Of a stretch of DNA of 64,000 nucleotides, positions 15,751 to 24,727 are shown piece by piece; position 1 is the first letter of the stretch; the number at the start of each line of letters is the position of its first letter. The position numbers and the translations under genes were made by a program. This stretch comes from Cetobacterium sp. NK01 (GTDB lineage Bacteria > Fusobacteriota > Fusobacteriia > Fusobacteriales > Fusobacteriaceae). The notes under the pieces were generated by a model. The model made no database searches. It was not told the DNA's origin and was given only the letters and a program-made list of their open reading frames with translations. The stretch is from the NCBI RefSeq assembly GCF_024506395.1, contig NZ_JANIBO010000003.1, forward strand, positions 92,947-156,946, read 5' to 3'.

Positions 15751-18368
15751 GTATATTAAGAGAGTTTGGAAGCGAGAATGAGTTAGAGTTAAAGGAAAAT
15801 CTTAAATATAACTTAAAAGAGAGTGAAAATTTGGCGTCTATAATTGATTATATGGGAAAAGTTAGAAATTCAGAGAAAATTATGCTAAAAAGCTTCAATG
15901 ATGTAGCTAATATTTGTGAGTACTTTAGAGACCCAGATATTAATATAAAATATGGAGATATGGCACTGCTGTCTTTAAATGCTAATAATGAAGTGGAAAG
16001 TTTTAAAAAATTAGAAAGTAATGTTTTAGAAAGTAATTATGAAGAGATAGAAAACAACGTTTTAAGAGCAGCTTTAAGTGAGAGATTTGCTAAAGGTGGA
16101 ATACTTTTAGTAAATAGTGATAACTTTGAGTATTCAGGTTACTTTAGAGATACTTTAGATGATATGGGATATAATCTTGTTGACAGTGTGGGCATAGATA
16201 AAGAGGATAAAGTGGCTTCTTTCATCAATGATGGATATGAGAGAATCTTAGAATATAAGGAAGTTCATAAAACAGTGTTGGAGAGTTTAGAAAAAGCAAA
16301 AGATAGAAATTATAGTGAAAAAGAGAAAAATCTAGTTAATATATTTAAAGCTCATGGGTATAAGGTTAAAAATTATGAGGATATTGTAAAAGAGATAAAA
16401 AATGAAAAAAACTCAGAACTGAAGATTTTAAAGGATACAATTGATGATTTTTTAGCAAAAAAGGTTGAAAGAATGAGATATAGTGGCGACTTAAAAGAGC
16501 TTGCACACTATGTAAGAGCAGAGCTTGGAGAGAAAGATTATGAAGTTTTTAAAGTTCTTTGTTTAGACAAACAAAATAATATTATTAAAAATAGTAATCT
16601 TTTTTATGGAACTATAGACCGTAGTGCAGTTTATCCTAGAGAGATACTAAAACTAGCACTGGATAGTGAAGCTCACTCTGTAATGTTTATCCATAACCAT
16701 CCTTCAGGAAATCTAACTCCTTCTAAAAAAGATATTAGTTTAACTCAAGAGATGGGGGATATGCTAGAAAGAGTTGGATGTAGATTAGTTGATAGTGTAG
16801 TTATTTCAAGAGAGGGATATACCTCAATGAGAGAGGACAATCTAGCTACCTTTAGTAAACTCACAGAAAAACCAAATCCTATATCAATTGAACTTGAAAA
16901 AGAGCCTCTAATAGAAACACCTAAAGTTGAAAGAAATGAGGTAAAGGAGAAGGAGTTAGCATTTAAAAGGGATACTGAACTTTCTCCTGTGGAGGAAAAA
17001 TTTATTAAAAGGTTTTTAGAAAGGTGTGAAAAAGGAGTAAATCCAGTAAAAAACGAGGTACTGGGACAACTATTTAATCCTGTAACAGGAAATGAATATA
17101 AGGGGTTAGATGCACTAGTTCTTTTAGAAAAAAGTAGCGAAAAAGGATATATGGATTCAAGGTGGCTAACACTAAATGAAGCTGATAGACTGGGCTACAG
17201 TATTAAAAAAGGTGAGAAAGCTACAACTTTGGAAAAAACTATTTTAAGGGATAAGGATGGAGAGGTTCTTACTAAAAACCGATATGAAAACCTATCTGTG
17301 GAGGAGAAGGTGGCGTTTTTTAAAGAGAGTGTTCAAAAGGATAAAATTCGAATCCATCTATTTAATGGTGAACAGATAGAAAACTTTCCAAAGTTAGAGA
17401 AAACAATTGAAAGGGATGTGGATAAACTACTAAAAAATATTCCTTGTAAAATTGAGGAAAGAGCTGGAGATTTAAGCTATTACGATAGAGCACATGACAC
17501 AATTGTAATATCTCAAAATTTAAAGGGAAAAGATAGAGAGGTTGAACTTTTAAAACAATTTATAAATAGCACTTCACATCCAAATAGACTGGATAGAGAG
17601 TATAATATTTTATCTAAAAACCACTACAAAGAGGAGTTTATAAGTAGTGTTGCTCTGACTCTTTTAAAAAATCATTTGGGACTTGAAAACAGTGAGAAAG
17701 GTAGCTATGTATTTAAAAGAGTTGGAAAAGAGTTTATGGATAAACCGCAGGAACTATATGAGATTTTAAAAATGGGTGAAAAGGTGGCCCTAGGAGTTTT
17801 AAATAGTGGTAGGTTGGAAAGAGATGATTTCAAAGATTTAAAGGTGAAATTGAACTTTTCTGAAGTGGATTTTAAAGTTAAAGATGGGACTACTTTAGAG
17901 GGAGTTGAGGGGTATAGACTGCTTTCAAAGATACTTTTAAAGGATAAAGAGATAGAAAGAAACTTTGAAGAGAGAAGAAATGTGGATTTTGAAATAGAGT
18001 GTAAAAGCTTTAAAAGTGGAAGAGTTCGCGTGGAGTTGGGAGCTTTAGAGTTTGGAGGGCAGGAAGAGGTGGCTAAAGGTCTAGAGTATAAGTTTAAAAG
18101 TATAGTTAAAGAGATAGAAACCAATGCAGATAGATATATTTCACCTTTTATTAATAATAAAAATATAGAGAGTGAAAAAAGTGAGGTGTTAAGGTTAAAT
18201 AGAAGCTTTAATAGGCGAGCTATGAACTTTTGTGAAAAAGTTATGACAGATGAAAAAGAGAGAAGTTTAGATTTAGATAAAAGTATAAAGATGGAAAAGT
18301 TAAATCCTTGGAAAAAGTTTCAAGAGGAGAGAAGAGAGCGTGGACAAAGTTTAGGTAGGGAGAGATGA
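15747..18368 (+). CDS. RadC/JAB-ArdC-like fusion protein with degenerate zincin site
   Basis: An 873-aa fusion. Residues 1-235 are unrecognised and helical. Residues about 240-375 form a RadC-type JAB domain with an intact JAMM motif (H316, H318, S326 and D329 in HNHPSGNLTPSKKD). From about 410 the protein resembles the plasmid antirestriction protein ArdC: FNPVTGNEYKGLDALVLL, then WLTLNEADRLGYSIKKGEKA, the ssDNA-binding N-domain. The following zincin-like part aligns as LLKQFINSTSHPNRLDR where ArdC has LLHELAHSTGHxxRLxR, so the HExxH is replaced by KQFIN and zinc binding is probably lost. It may protect incoming ssDNA from host restriction. That role is inferred from ArdC and from the operon position. 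Confidence 0.7.
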   Translation: MSILREFGSENELELKENLKYNLKESENLASIIDYMGKVRNSEKIMLKSFNDVANICEYFRDPDINIKYGDMALLSLNANNEVESFKKLESNVLESNYEEIENNVLRAALSERFAKGGILLVNSDNFEYSGYFRDTLDDMGYNLVDSVGIDKEDKVASFINDGYERILEYKEVHKTVLESLEKAKDRNYSEKEKNLVNIFKAHGYKVKNYEDIVKEIKNEKNSELKILKDTIDDFLAKKVERMRYSGDLKELAHYVRAELGEKDYEVFKVLCLDKQNNIIKNSNLFYGTIDRSAVYPREILKLALDSEAHSVMFIHNHPSGNLTPSKKDISLTQEMGDMLERVGCRLVDSVVISREGYTSMREDNLATFSKLTEKPNPISIELEKEPLIETPKVERNEVKEKELAFKRDTELSPVEEKFIKRFLERCEKGVNPVKNEVLGQLFNPVTGNEYKGLDALVLLEKSSEKGYMDSRWLTLNEADRLGYSIKKGEKATTLEKTILRDKDGEVLTKNRYENLSVEEKVAFFKESVQKDKIRIHLFNGEQIENFPKLEKTIERDVDKLLKNIPCKIEERAGDLSYYDRAHDTIVISQNLKGKDREVELLKQFINSTSHPNRLDREYNILSKNHYKEEFISSVALTLLKNHLGLENSEKGSYVFKRVGKEFMDKPQELYEILKMGEKVALGVLNSGRLERDDFKDLKVKLNFSEVDFKVKDGTTLEGVEGYRLLSKILLKDKEIERNFEERRNVDFEIECKSFKSGRVRVELGALEFGGQEEVAKGLEYKFKSIVKEIETNADRYISPFINNKNIESEKSEVLRLNRSFNRRAMNFCEKVMTDEKERSLDLDKSIKMEKLNPWKKFQEERRERGQSLGRER

Positions 18369-18369
18369 T

Positions 18370-20652
18370 ATGGATTTAATAATAGCTGAAAAAAAAGGGG
18401 TAGCTGAAGCTATAGCAGAGGCTTTAGGTGGCTTTGAAAAAAGTACTGGATACTTTGAAAGTGAAAGTTCTATTTTAACTTGGGCAAGTGGACATCTTCT
18501 TGAACTTAAAGAACCTCAAGAGATAGATGAAAAGTTTAAAACTTGGAAACTACTAGATCTACCCATAAAAATTGATGAAACTTGGGAGCGTAGACCAAAG
18601 TTTTATAACGTAGGAAATGGGTTATCAAAGGAGGAGAAAGAGAGATTAGAAAATAGTCAAAAAGTTATAGATAGACAACTGGGGTTAATAGAGAGATTTT
18701 TAAAAAATAAAGAGATAAAAAAAGTGATTCATGCAGGAGATCCTGATTCTGAGGGGCAACTGCTAATTGATGAACTAATAGAGTATTTCAGCTGTAAAAA
18801 GCCAGTTATGAGGGTACTAATAAATGATAATAACACTAATAAAGTGAGAGAGGCTTTTAAAAAGATGGAACCTAATGAAAAATACCAGCCTCTTGGAAAA
18901 GCTGCTTATGCTAGGAGTTTAGCTGATATGTATCTTGGGGTTAATGGTAGCAGATTTTTTACATTAAAAGCCAATATGAATGAGGGAAGAGTTGTTGTGG
19001 GGAGAGTAAAATCCCCCGTTCTTGGACTAATTGTAAATAGGTATCTAGAGATTAAAAATCACGTAAAATCTAGCTATTACATCTTAGAAAAAAGTGTAGA
19101 GGTTGTAAAAAAATCAAATGCTCAAGAAAAAGAGGAGTATATAAGGGCTATTGAGAGATATGAAAAAGAGTTTTTAGATGAAAGTCGAAAAAAGGTAGCT
19201 TTGGAAAATTTAGCTGATGAGTTTGCTAGATTAAATGAAAGAGTAAGGTTAAAGTTAAATCTTGTACCACCTAAGGAGATTTTGTCAGATGGAAAAGTTG
19301 TAGATAAAGTTCTACTAGAGGAGTTAGATAAAGAGATAAATGGAGTTCAAAGATTAATAGTATCTAAAGAGATAGTTAAAAAAGAACCTCCTCTACCATT
19401 TAATCTAATAGAGTTGCAACAGCATTGTAATAAAAAGTGGAGCTATGAAAGTGATAGAGTTATGAGAGTAACTCAAGATTTAAGAGATAAATACAAAGCT
19501 ATAACTTATAATCGTTCTGATTGCCAGTACCTATCTTTAGAACATTTTAAAGAGGCACCAGAAGTTATGGAAAGAGTTTTTAAAAATCTGGGTATTAAAG
19601 TGGAAAATATGGATTATACAAAAGTTTCAAAGTGTTTTAATGATGATTTAGTAACTGCACACCATGGAATAATACCTACAAATACAACTATAGATTTAAA
19701 AAGACTAACTGAAGAGGAAAGAAATATCTATGAGATTGTCTGTAAGTACTATATAGTTCAGTTTTTAGGAGCTATGATTATGGAAAAAACTTTGGGAGAG
19801 GTAAGAGTTGTAGATAGTTTAATACTTAAAGGGACATCTAGCAAAACACTGGACTATGGATATAGGGAGTTTTTAGATGAGAGAGACTTTGAAGAGGAAA
19901 AAGAGGAGAGTAGCTCTTTAAGCTCATTGTATAGCGGAGAATATGAGTGCGAAATTATAGGTGGCAAAATACTGGAAAAGGAAACAGCGCCTAAAAAACA
20001 GTATACTGAGGCTACTCTATTAAAGGATATGACATCTATATCTAAATATGTAAAAGATATTAGATTAAAAGAAGCTCTAAAGGATAAGGATAAAGGGAAA
20101 AAAGGGGAGAGTGGTGGCATAGGAACTCCTGCTACTCGTTCCACTGTTATAAAAGATCTTTTTAGAGATAAGTATGTGGAGTTAAAGGGAAAGGAGATAG
20201 TTCCTACAGAGCTTGGATTAAAGGTTTATGAATATATAGCTGATGAGGTTAAAACTGCCAATGTGACAGCTGAGTGGTGGCTAATACAAAGGGAGATAGA
20301 GGAGGGCGCAAGTGTATCTAAACTAGTTCGAAAGGTTGAAAAGGATTTTTTAGATATTATGTCAAAGGATTACGAAAAGTTAGAGTACGGAGAAAGAGTT
20401 AAAGAGACTATTGGAGCTTGTCCTAAGTGTCAGGGAGATATAACAGAGTCTAAAAAAGCTTATAACTGCTCTTGTGGATTTATATTTTGGAAAAATGAGG
20501 CTATATCTTTAAAGAGGTTTCAAGAGCTTATAAAGGGAAAGACTATTAGTGTAAAAGGGTTAAAGAGTAAGGCTGGGAAAAGTTATAGCGCAAAGATAAA
20601 ACTGAAAGCTAATTACGAGGGATTTGAGATAGTGGAGTTTTTGAAGAGTTAG
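18370..20652 (+). CDS. topB: DNA topoisomerase III (TopB/TraE type)
   Basis: A 760-aa type IA topoisomerase. The Toprim domain has the catalytic E7 (IIAEKKG) and HAGDPDSEGQLL near residue 120. The active-site tyrosine lies in AITYNRSDCQYLS near residue 379 (usually ITYPRTDSRYL), and HHGIIPTNT follows near 435. The C-terminus has a four-cysteine zinc ribbon (CPKCQGDI ... CSCGF). Such enzymes are common last genes of conjugation operons and probably decatenate transferred plasmid DNA. It begins one base after the fusion gene stop and ends just before a terminator. Confidence 0.92.
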   Translation: MDLIIAEKKGVAEAIAEALGGFEKSTGYFESESSILTWASGHLLELKEPQEIDEKFKTWKLLDLPIKIDETWERRPKFYNVGNGLSKEEKERLENSQKVIDRQLGLIERFLKNKEIKKVIHAGDPDSEGQLLIDELIEYFSCKKPVMRVLINDNNTNKVREAFKKMEPNEKYQPLGKAAYARSLADMYLGVNGSRFFTLKANMNEGRVVVGRVKSPVLGLIVNRYLEIKNHVKSSYYILEKSVEVVKKSNAQEKEEYIRAIERYEKEFLDESRKKVALENLADEFARLNERVRLKLNLVPPKEILSDGKVVDKVLLEELDKEINGVQRLIVSKEIVKKEPPLPFNLIELQQHCNKKWSYESDRVMRVTQDLRDKYKAITYNRSDCQYLSLEHFKEAPEVMERVFKNLGIKVENMDYTKVSKCFNDDLVTAHHGIIPTNTTIDLKRLTEEERNIYEIVCKYYIVQFLGAMIMEKTLGEVRVVDSLILKGTSSKTLDYGYREFLDERDFEEEKEESSSLSSLYSGEYECEIIGGKILEKETAPKKQYTEATLLKDMTSISKYVKDIRLKEALKDKDKGKKGESGGIGTPATRSTVIKDLFRDKYVELKGKEIVPTELGLKVYEYIADEVKTANVTAEWWLIQREIEEGASVSKLVRKVEKDFLDIMSKDYEKLEYGERVKETIGACPKCQGDITESKKAYNCSCGFIFWKNEAISLKRFQELIKGKTISVKGLKSKAGKSYSAKIKLKANYEGFEIVEFLKS

Positions 20653-20684
20653 GAAAAGAAAGTGTGAATTTTTATTATAAGTTT

Positions 20685-20715
20685 AAAGGAGTGATTATTG
20701 AAAATCACTCCTTTT
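20685..20715. terminator. Rho-independent terminator, possibly bidirectional
   Basis: AAAGGAGTGATT and AATCACTCCTTTT form a 12-bp stem with a short loop. It lies between the convergent topoisomerase and sigma factor genes and has A and T runs on both sides, so it can serve both. Confidence 0.85.
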
Positions 20716-20732
20716 GAATTTAGCTTGATATA

Positions 20733-21323
20733 TTATTTAATATAAGTATTTAAATATGTTTTTATCTTTTTTTTAATTCGCTGAATTGTATTATCAATTC
20801 GTTTAGGTGTATCATTTAACATTTGAGCAATTTCTAGATAGGTTTGTTGTTGAACTAGATAGTAGAGTACTTTTTTTTCAAAATCACTTAAGCTATTGTT
20901 CAAGTATTCTTGTAAAAGGTTAACTAACTCTTTACCTAGCAATATATCTTCTGGAGATTGTAGAGATAAGGATGGTTTTGAATAAGATATTTTCTCTTGG
21001 TGTTCTGAATAATTTTTTTGACTTGAGGCTTCATTAAGGACTTTAAATTTATCAGCATTAGAATTTTTAATGGCAGTAATTATTTGTCTTTTTATGCAAA
21101 TATGTGCGAAGGTTATAAAACAAGCATTTTTAGATTCATCATAATTTTTAATAGCATTAAAAAGTCCAATAAATCCCTCTTGTATTAGATCATTAGAATC
21201 GCCACCTTTTATAAAAAAATTTCGACTTGTTTTACAAACAAGAGCATTATATTGTTTTATAATTTTTTCTATAGCCTCTTCATCACCTTCTCGAGCAAAT
21301 TTTAAAATGTCATATTTATTCAT
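20733..21323 (-). CDS. SigH-like sigma-70 family factor A
   Basis: A 196-aa alternative sigma factor. Region 2 is clear: GDEEAIEKIIKQYNALV, DLIQEGFIGLFNAIKNYD and CFITFAHICIKRQIITAIK. Region 4 near the C-terminus reads LSDFEKKVLYYLVQQQTYLEIAQML then RIDNTIQRIKKKI. Size and sequence fit the SigH/Spo0H group. The ATG at 21323 is preferred over an in-frame GTG three codons upstream because AAAGGAG lies nine bases before it. The 5' end directly abuts the regulator gene upstream, so the two are coupled. It is a close paralogue of the factor at 30586. Confidence 0.85.
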   Translation of the reverse strand: MNKYDILKFAREGDEEAIEKIIKQYNALVCKTSRNFFIKGGDSNDLIQEGFIGLFNAIKNYDESKNACFITFAHICIKRQIITAIKNSNADKFKVLNEASSQKNYSEHQEKISYSKPSLSLQSPEDILLGKELVNLLQEYLNNSLSDFEKKVLYYLVQQQTYLEIAQMLNDTPKRIDNTIQRIKKKIKTYLNTYIK

Positions 21324-21328
21324 AAATT

Positions 21329-22795
21329 TCACTCCTTTAAGTTAGATATTATATTAAATTTTGTAAAGTAATGTGGATCATTTATAAATTCATTTCCTTT
21401 AATTGTGTAATATGGTATTCGAATATGGATATTATCATTGTAAATATTCAAATCAAAGTTACTGATAAAAAAAATTAAATCATACTTATTATTGATATAA
21501 TCCCAAGAAAAATTTTGAAAGGCATATAAAATATCAACATCATTAGTAAAATATTTATTTATGAGTTCTTTTTTTACGTAAACAGCAGTTATCTTAAATA
21601 GTTCAGGTATTATTATAAGAATATTTTTGTTAAAATTTTTAGAAGAAATAAAAAATTTTTTAAGTGTTGAAATTATAATAAAGGAATTTTCTTCAGAAAT
21701 ATTAGTAAAATATTTATTAAAAATTTTTAAAGATTTATAAAAGGTTTCAGTATAAATTGGAGGATAATCCTTAAATCTTAAATTATAAAATTTAAGATTA
21801 TACTTTATTTTATAATCGATAAAATTAATGCAACATTCACTTTTTGATAGTAAACTAGAGGTTATATCAAATTCAAAAATATTTTTTAATTCGTGCAAAA
21901 AGCAAATTGTTCTATCTTTTGGTTTAATAGTAGTTGGATTAATCTCATAAAATATTTCTAAAAAATAAGGGATATAATATTTTATACAGCTTAAATTAGG
22001 ATATTTATCTAATATTTTAAATAAAGAATTAATATTAAGTTTATAATTTTTATTTTGAATTGTTTCATAAGTAAAGGAATTTAAAAAACTAATATTTTGT
22101 TTTAATATTAGAACGATAGAGACATTAAGATTGTAATAAAATAAATCTAAAGGACAATTAAGAAAATCAAAAATCTCTTTGATGAAATTTTCGCACTCAA
22201 TAATATCTTTTTTTTGAATGAATGTATAAAGAGTTTTGTAAACAAGGTTAGAATTATGAAAATCAAAAATACGGTAAAAATCTGGATTAAAACTTTTAGA
22301 AAGTAATAAATATGTTAAAAACTCATAAGATAATTTAATAATATTATTGATATCCCCTTTTAAATAATACCCACTCCATGGTTGAGATATTATCTCAAGT
22401 TCGTAAGTACTAACAAAATTTTTAATATTATTTAAAATATTCTCTAAGGTTTTTCTAGAAACTTCAAGAGTTTCAACTTCTTTTGTAAGCACTAATTCTT
22501 TTTTAAAAATAAGTTTTATTAATAAATAATCAAAACGTTCAGTGTTAGTTGAAAAAAAATTGCACTGAATAGAAAAATCTTCTAATTCAGTTGATGGAAA
22601 ATGAAAAATACCGCCTTTTTTTTCAATTTCTTTAATATTATTGTTTCGTAAAAAATAGTTTATATTATCAAGAGCATTTTTTATTGATACACGAGAAAAA
22701 GGTAGATTTTTTTCCAATTCCCAAAAATAAAAAGTCGAATTTTTTAGGAGATATTTAAAAAGTATAAATTCTTTTTCACCCCATGACTTGAACAT
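21329..22795 (-). CDS. Mga/PRD-type helix-turn-helix regulator
   Basis: A 488-aa protein with two N-terminal HTH segments (about residues 10-60 and 90-135; for example LTKEVETLEVSRKTLENILNNI), then PRD-like helical domains introduced by the typical block SQPWSGYYLKGD. The C-terminal 100 residues end in an EIIB-like alpha/beta pattern (ILIIIPELFKITAVYVKKEL). Architecture and order resemble Mga/BglG-type regulators. The start at 22795 has AAAGGATTGATTTT upstream; an ATG 17 codons earlier has none. It precedes the sigma gene with overlapping signals and probably controls it. The ligand is unknown. Confidence 0.65.
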   Translation of the reverse strand: MFKSWGEKEFILFKYLLKNSTFYFWELEKNLPFSRVSIKNALDNINYFLRNNNIKEIEKKGGIFHFPSTELEDFSIQCNFFSTNTERFDYLLIKLIFKKELVLTKEVETLEVSRKTLENILNNIKNFVSTYELEIISQPWSGYYLKGDINNIIKLSYEFLTYLLLSKSFNPDFYRIFDFHNSNLVYKTLYTFIQKKDIIECENFIKEIFDFLNCPLDLFYYNLNVSIVLILKQNISFLNSFTYETIQNKNYKLNINSLFKILDKYPNLSCIKYYIPYFLEIFYEINPTTIKPKDRTICFLHELKNIFEFDITSSLLSKSECCINFIDYKIKYNLKFYNLRFKDYPPIYTETFYKSLKIFNKYFTNISEENSFIIISTLKKFFISSKNFNKNILIIIPELFKITAVYVKKELINKYFTNDVDILYAFQNFSWDYINNKYDLIFFISNFDLNIYNDNIHIRIPYYTIKGNEFINDPHYFTKFNIISNLKE

Positions 22796-22964
22796 AAAAT
22801 CAATCCTTTCTTTAAAATATCTTTTAAATATTTTATCATAAAGCATTTAAATTAGTGTATTAGTAATTTTTTACAAATTAAAGTATATTATTTACTAATA
22901 ACAACAAACTATTAATTTATAAAGTACATGAAATTGATAGTTTTCTTCTTTTTTATTCTCATGT

Positions 22965-23028
22965 GGACAAAATCTCTATTCAAAGTTGAAAAATGAGGTA
23001 TACTATTAATATGCTTCATACGGGGAAA
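22965..23028 (+). promoter_or_regulatory. 64-bp promoter element, copy 1
   Basis: This block matches 27706-27769 at 60 of 64 positions. It contains TATACT (22999-23004), a likely -10 box, and ends in CGGGGAAA. Here it lies about 150 bp upstream of the gene it may serve. The rest of the gene-free stretch 22796-23177 holds a second -10-like TGTTATAAT (23140-23148) just before the ribosome site of the gene at 23178. Confidence 0.55.
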
Positions 23029-23177
23029 AAAATAAAAATTATTGAAATAGAGTGGACATTTAAGCTAAAAAATTTATTTGTTTTATATTATAATTTTTAT
23101 TAGATAAACTAGTCAAAAGGCATGCTTAAATGAAAAAACTGTTATAATATTTTTATGTAAAACTTAGGAGGGATTAA

Positions 23178-24110
23178 ATGAGACTTTTAACAATTTTTAA
23201 GGATTTGAATGAAAATTTTTTTAATCAAGCTTTAGATATTTTTTCTATTGAAGAGAATTTAGAAGATTTAGCAGCTAAAAAATTAGAAACAGCATATTAT
23301 ACAAATATGAAGCTAGTTTATAAGCAACTTCCTTTTGATGCTGATATTTTCTTAAAGAAAGTTTTAAAAGATGGTAGCATTAGAAAAGATGATATTTTAT
23401 ATGATAATATTGAACGTATTTCTAGATTTGGTTTAATCAAAGTATCTGAAGAGAATAAAAATTCTGATGTTACTAATATCTCTTTTGATAGAAATTTTAT
23501 AGTACAATTTTTACAATTCTTAGAAGATAATCCAGAAATAAAGTTAAGAGATCAAGAGATTAAAGAGGTTATATTGGGAGCGTTATTAAGTCATGGTATG
23601 ATGAAATCTACTGAGGTTACAAATGTTTTAGTTAAGACAAAACTCATTGCTCAAGGAGAAATGAAATGGTTGGAACTATTCCATTTTTATATGACTAAAA
23701 TTAAAGAGAACGAGATTCAAATGTTTCAAAATAATACTGGAATAATGTATCTTGCTTCATCTCCAGTTTATAACTCATGGGAAGAACCATTTTATGTTAA
23801 ACCTAAAGTATTTCACTCTAAAGAAATTTATAAATCTTTAGGTCGTATTTTAGAAGGTCCTGAAATAAATAATATTATAAAAGAAGTTGAAAATTTAGGA
23901 GTTAAAAATCACTCGTTAGATTTGGATATTGTTTCAAACTTAATTAAAGAAATTCCTTTTGAAAAAACTCTTGAACAAATTGAAAATAAAGTTGGACATC
24001 CAATAATAAATAATGCTCTTTTCAAGCATAATTTAGCTAAACTTTATAACAAAACTCCAATTATTTCAAAAGGTGGACTTATTAATCCTAATAGAGTTGC
24101 TTTATCTTGA
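23178..24110 (+). CDS. Hypothetical protein, 310 aa (paralogue of 27797-28744)
   Basis: A soluble, mostly helical protein with no recognised domain. It shares length, layout and the C-terminal signature N-x-A-K-x-Y-N-K-x-P-x...-G-G-x-I-x-P-N-R-V-x-L with the 315-aa product at 27797. Both begin with a short LxxLxx(D/E)xL helix and contain YxxLP(F/I) near residue 50. Both are preceded by the same 64-bp element. The start has TAGGAGGGATTAA upstream. The paralogue pair and common promoter suggest linked regulation, possibly by a sigma factor in this region. Function unknown. Confidence 0.6.
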   Translation: MRLLTIFKDLNENFFNQALDIFSIEENLEDLAAKKLETAYYTNMKLVYKQLPFDADIFLKKVLKDGSIRKDDILYDNIERISRFGLIKVSEENKNSDVTNISFDRNFIVQFLQFLEDNPEIKLRDQEIKEVILGALLSHGMMKSTEVTNVLVKTKLIAQGEMKWLELFHFYMTKIKENEIQMFQNNTGIMYLASSPVYNSWEEPFYVKPKVFHSKEIYKSLGRILEGPEINNIIKEVENLGVKNHSLDLDIVSNLIKEIPFEKTLEQIENKVGHPIINNALFKHNLAKLYNKTPIISKGGLINPNRVALS

Positions 24111-24327
24111 AAAAATTAAAAAAATAAACATATGTGATAAAGTGCTCTTAATAGCATATTGAATTTATTTAATATAAAATATATGGAGGTATAGTGTTAG
24201 TAAAATTTTCTAGAATATGATTTAATATTTAAAGGATATTTTCATTTATTTTCGAATAGATGTCTAATTAAAATTAGTTGTCTTTTGGGGTATTTTTTAT
24301 TCTTTATATTGGAATAGGAGGATGATA

Positions 24328-24558
24328 ATGAAAAAATTATTCTTAATGTTTTTAATTGTATTCCCATTTGTTTTTGCTTCTGGCACTTCTGATGAAGAGA
24401 CTCAAAAATATCAATGTGGTGTGTGTGGTTACACTTACAACCCTGCAAAAGGAGATCCTAAGGCTAATATTCCTCCTGGAACTTCTTTTAAAAACCTTCC
24501 AGATAATTGGAAATGTCCAAGATGTGGTGAATCTAAAAGTGGTTTTAAAAAGAAATAA
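24328..24558 (+). CDS. Exported rubredoxin
   Basis: A 76-aa protein with an N-terminal signal peptide ([16 protein letters not shown], likely cleaved before SGT) and a complete rubredoxin domain: [15 protein letters not shown], then [22 protein letters not shown]. The four cysteines of the Fe(S-Cys)4 site are present as two CxxC pairs. Rubredoxins are normally cytoplasmic one-electron carriers; the signal peptide points to the periplasm. The ATG at 24328 is six bases after AGGAGG. An ATG at 24322 abuts the ribosome site and is less likely. A strong terminator follows, so it is monocistronic. The upstream gap 24111-24327 shows no gene. Confidence 0.88.
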   Translation: MKKLFLMFLIVFPFVFASGTSDEETQKYQCGVCGYTYNPAKGDPKANIPPGTSFKNLPDNWKCPRCGESKSGFKKK

Positions 24559-24607
24559 AATATTGTAAATTAACTTCTTAGTTATCAAATTTTAAATGTT
24601 TAAATGG

Positions 24608-24636
24608 GCTATCTTAGATATTAAGATAGCTTTTTT
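24608..24636 (+). terminator. Rho-independent terminator after rubredoxin
   Basis: GCTATCTTA, a five-base loop and TAAGATAGC form a perfect 9-bp stem followed by TTTTTT. Confidence 0.9.
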
Positions 24637-24727
24637 ATTGATTAAAAAAGGAATGAAGGAGAAATAGCGAAGTTAAGTATTAATTAATTTTAATATAATT
24701 TTTATTTATATAAGAAAGGTTGTGAAT

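Noticed and set aside
17705..18124. 139-codon open frame on the minus strand inside the RadC/ArdC-like gene
   Set aside because: It is a shadow of a well-supported gene; the product is serine- and leucine-rich with no ribosome site or domain.
19854..20144. 96-codon minus-strand frame inside topoisomerase III
   Set aside because: Shadow frame; low-complexity product and no start signal.
24194..24220. Eight-codon frame GTG...TGA after a perfect GGAGG
   Set aside because: Too short to support as a gene; it may be a truncated remnant or a chance match in the leader of the rubredoxin gene.
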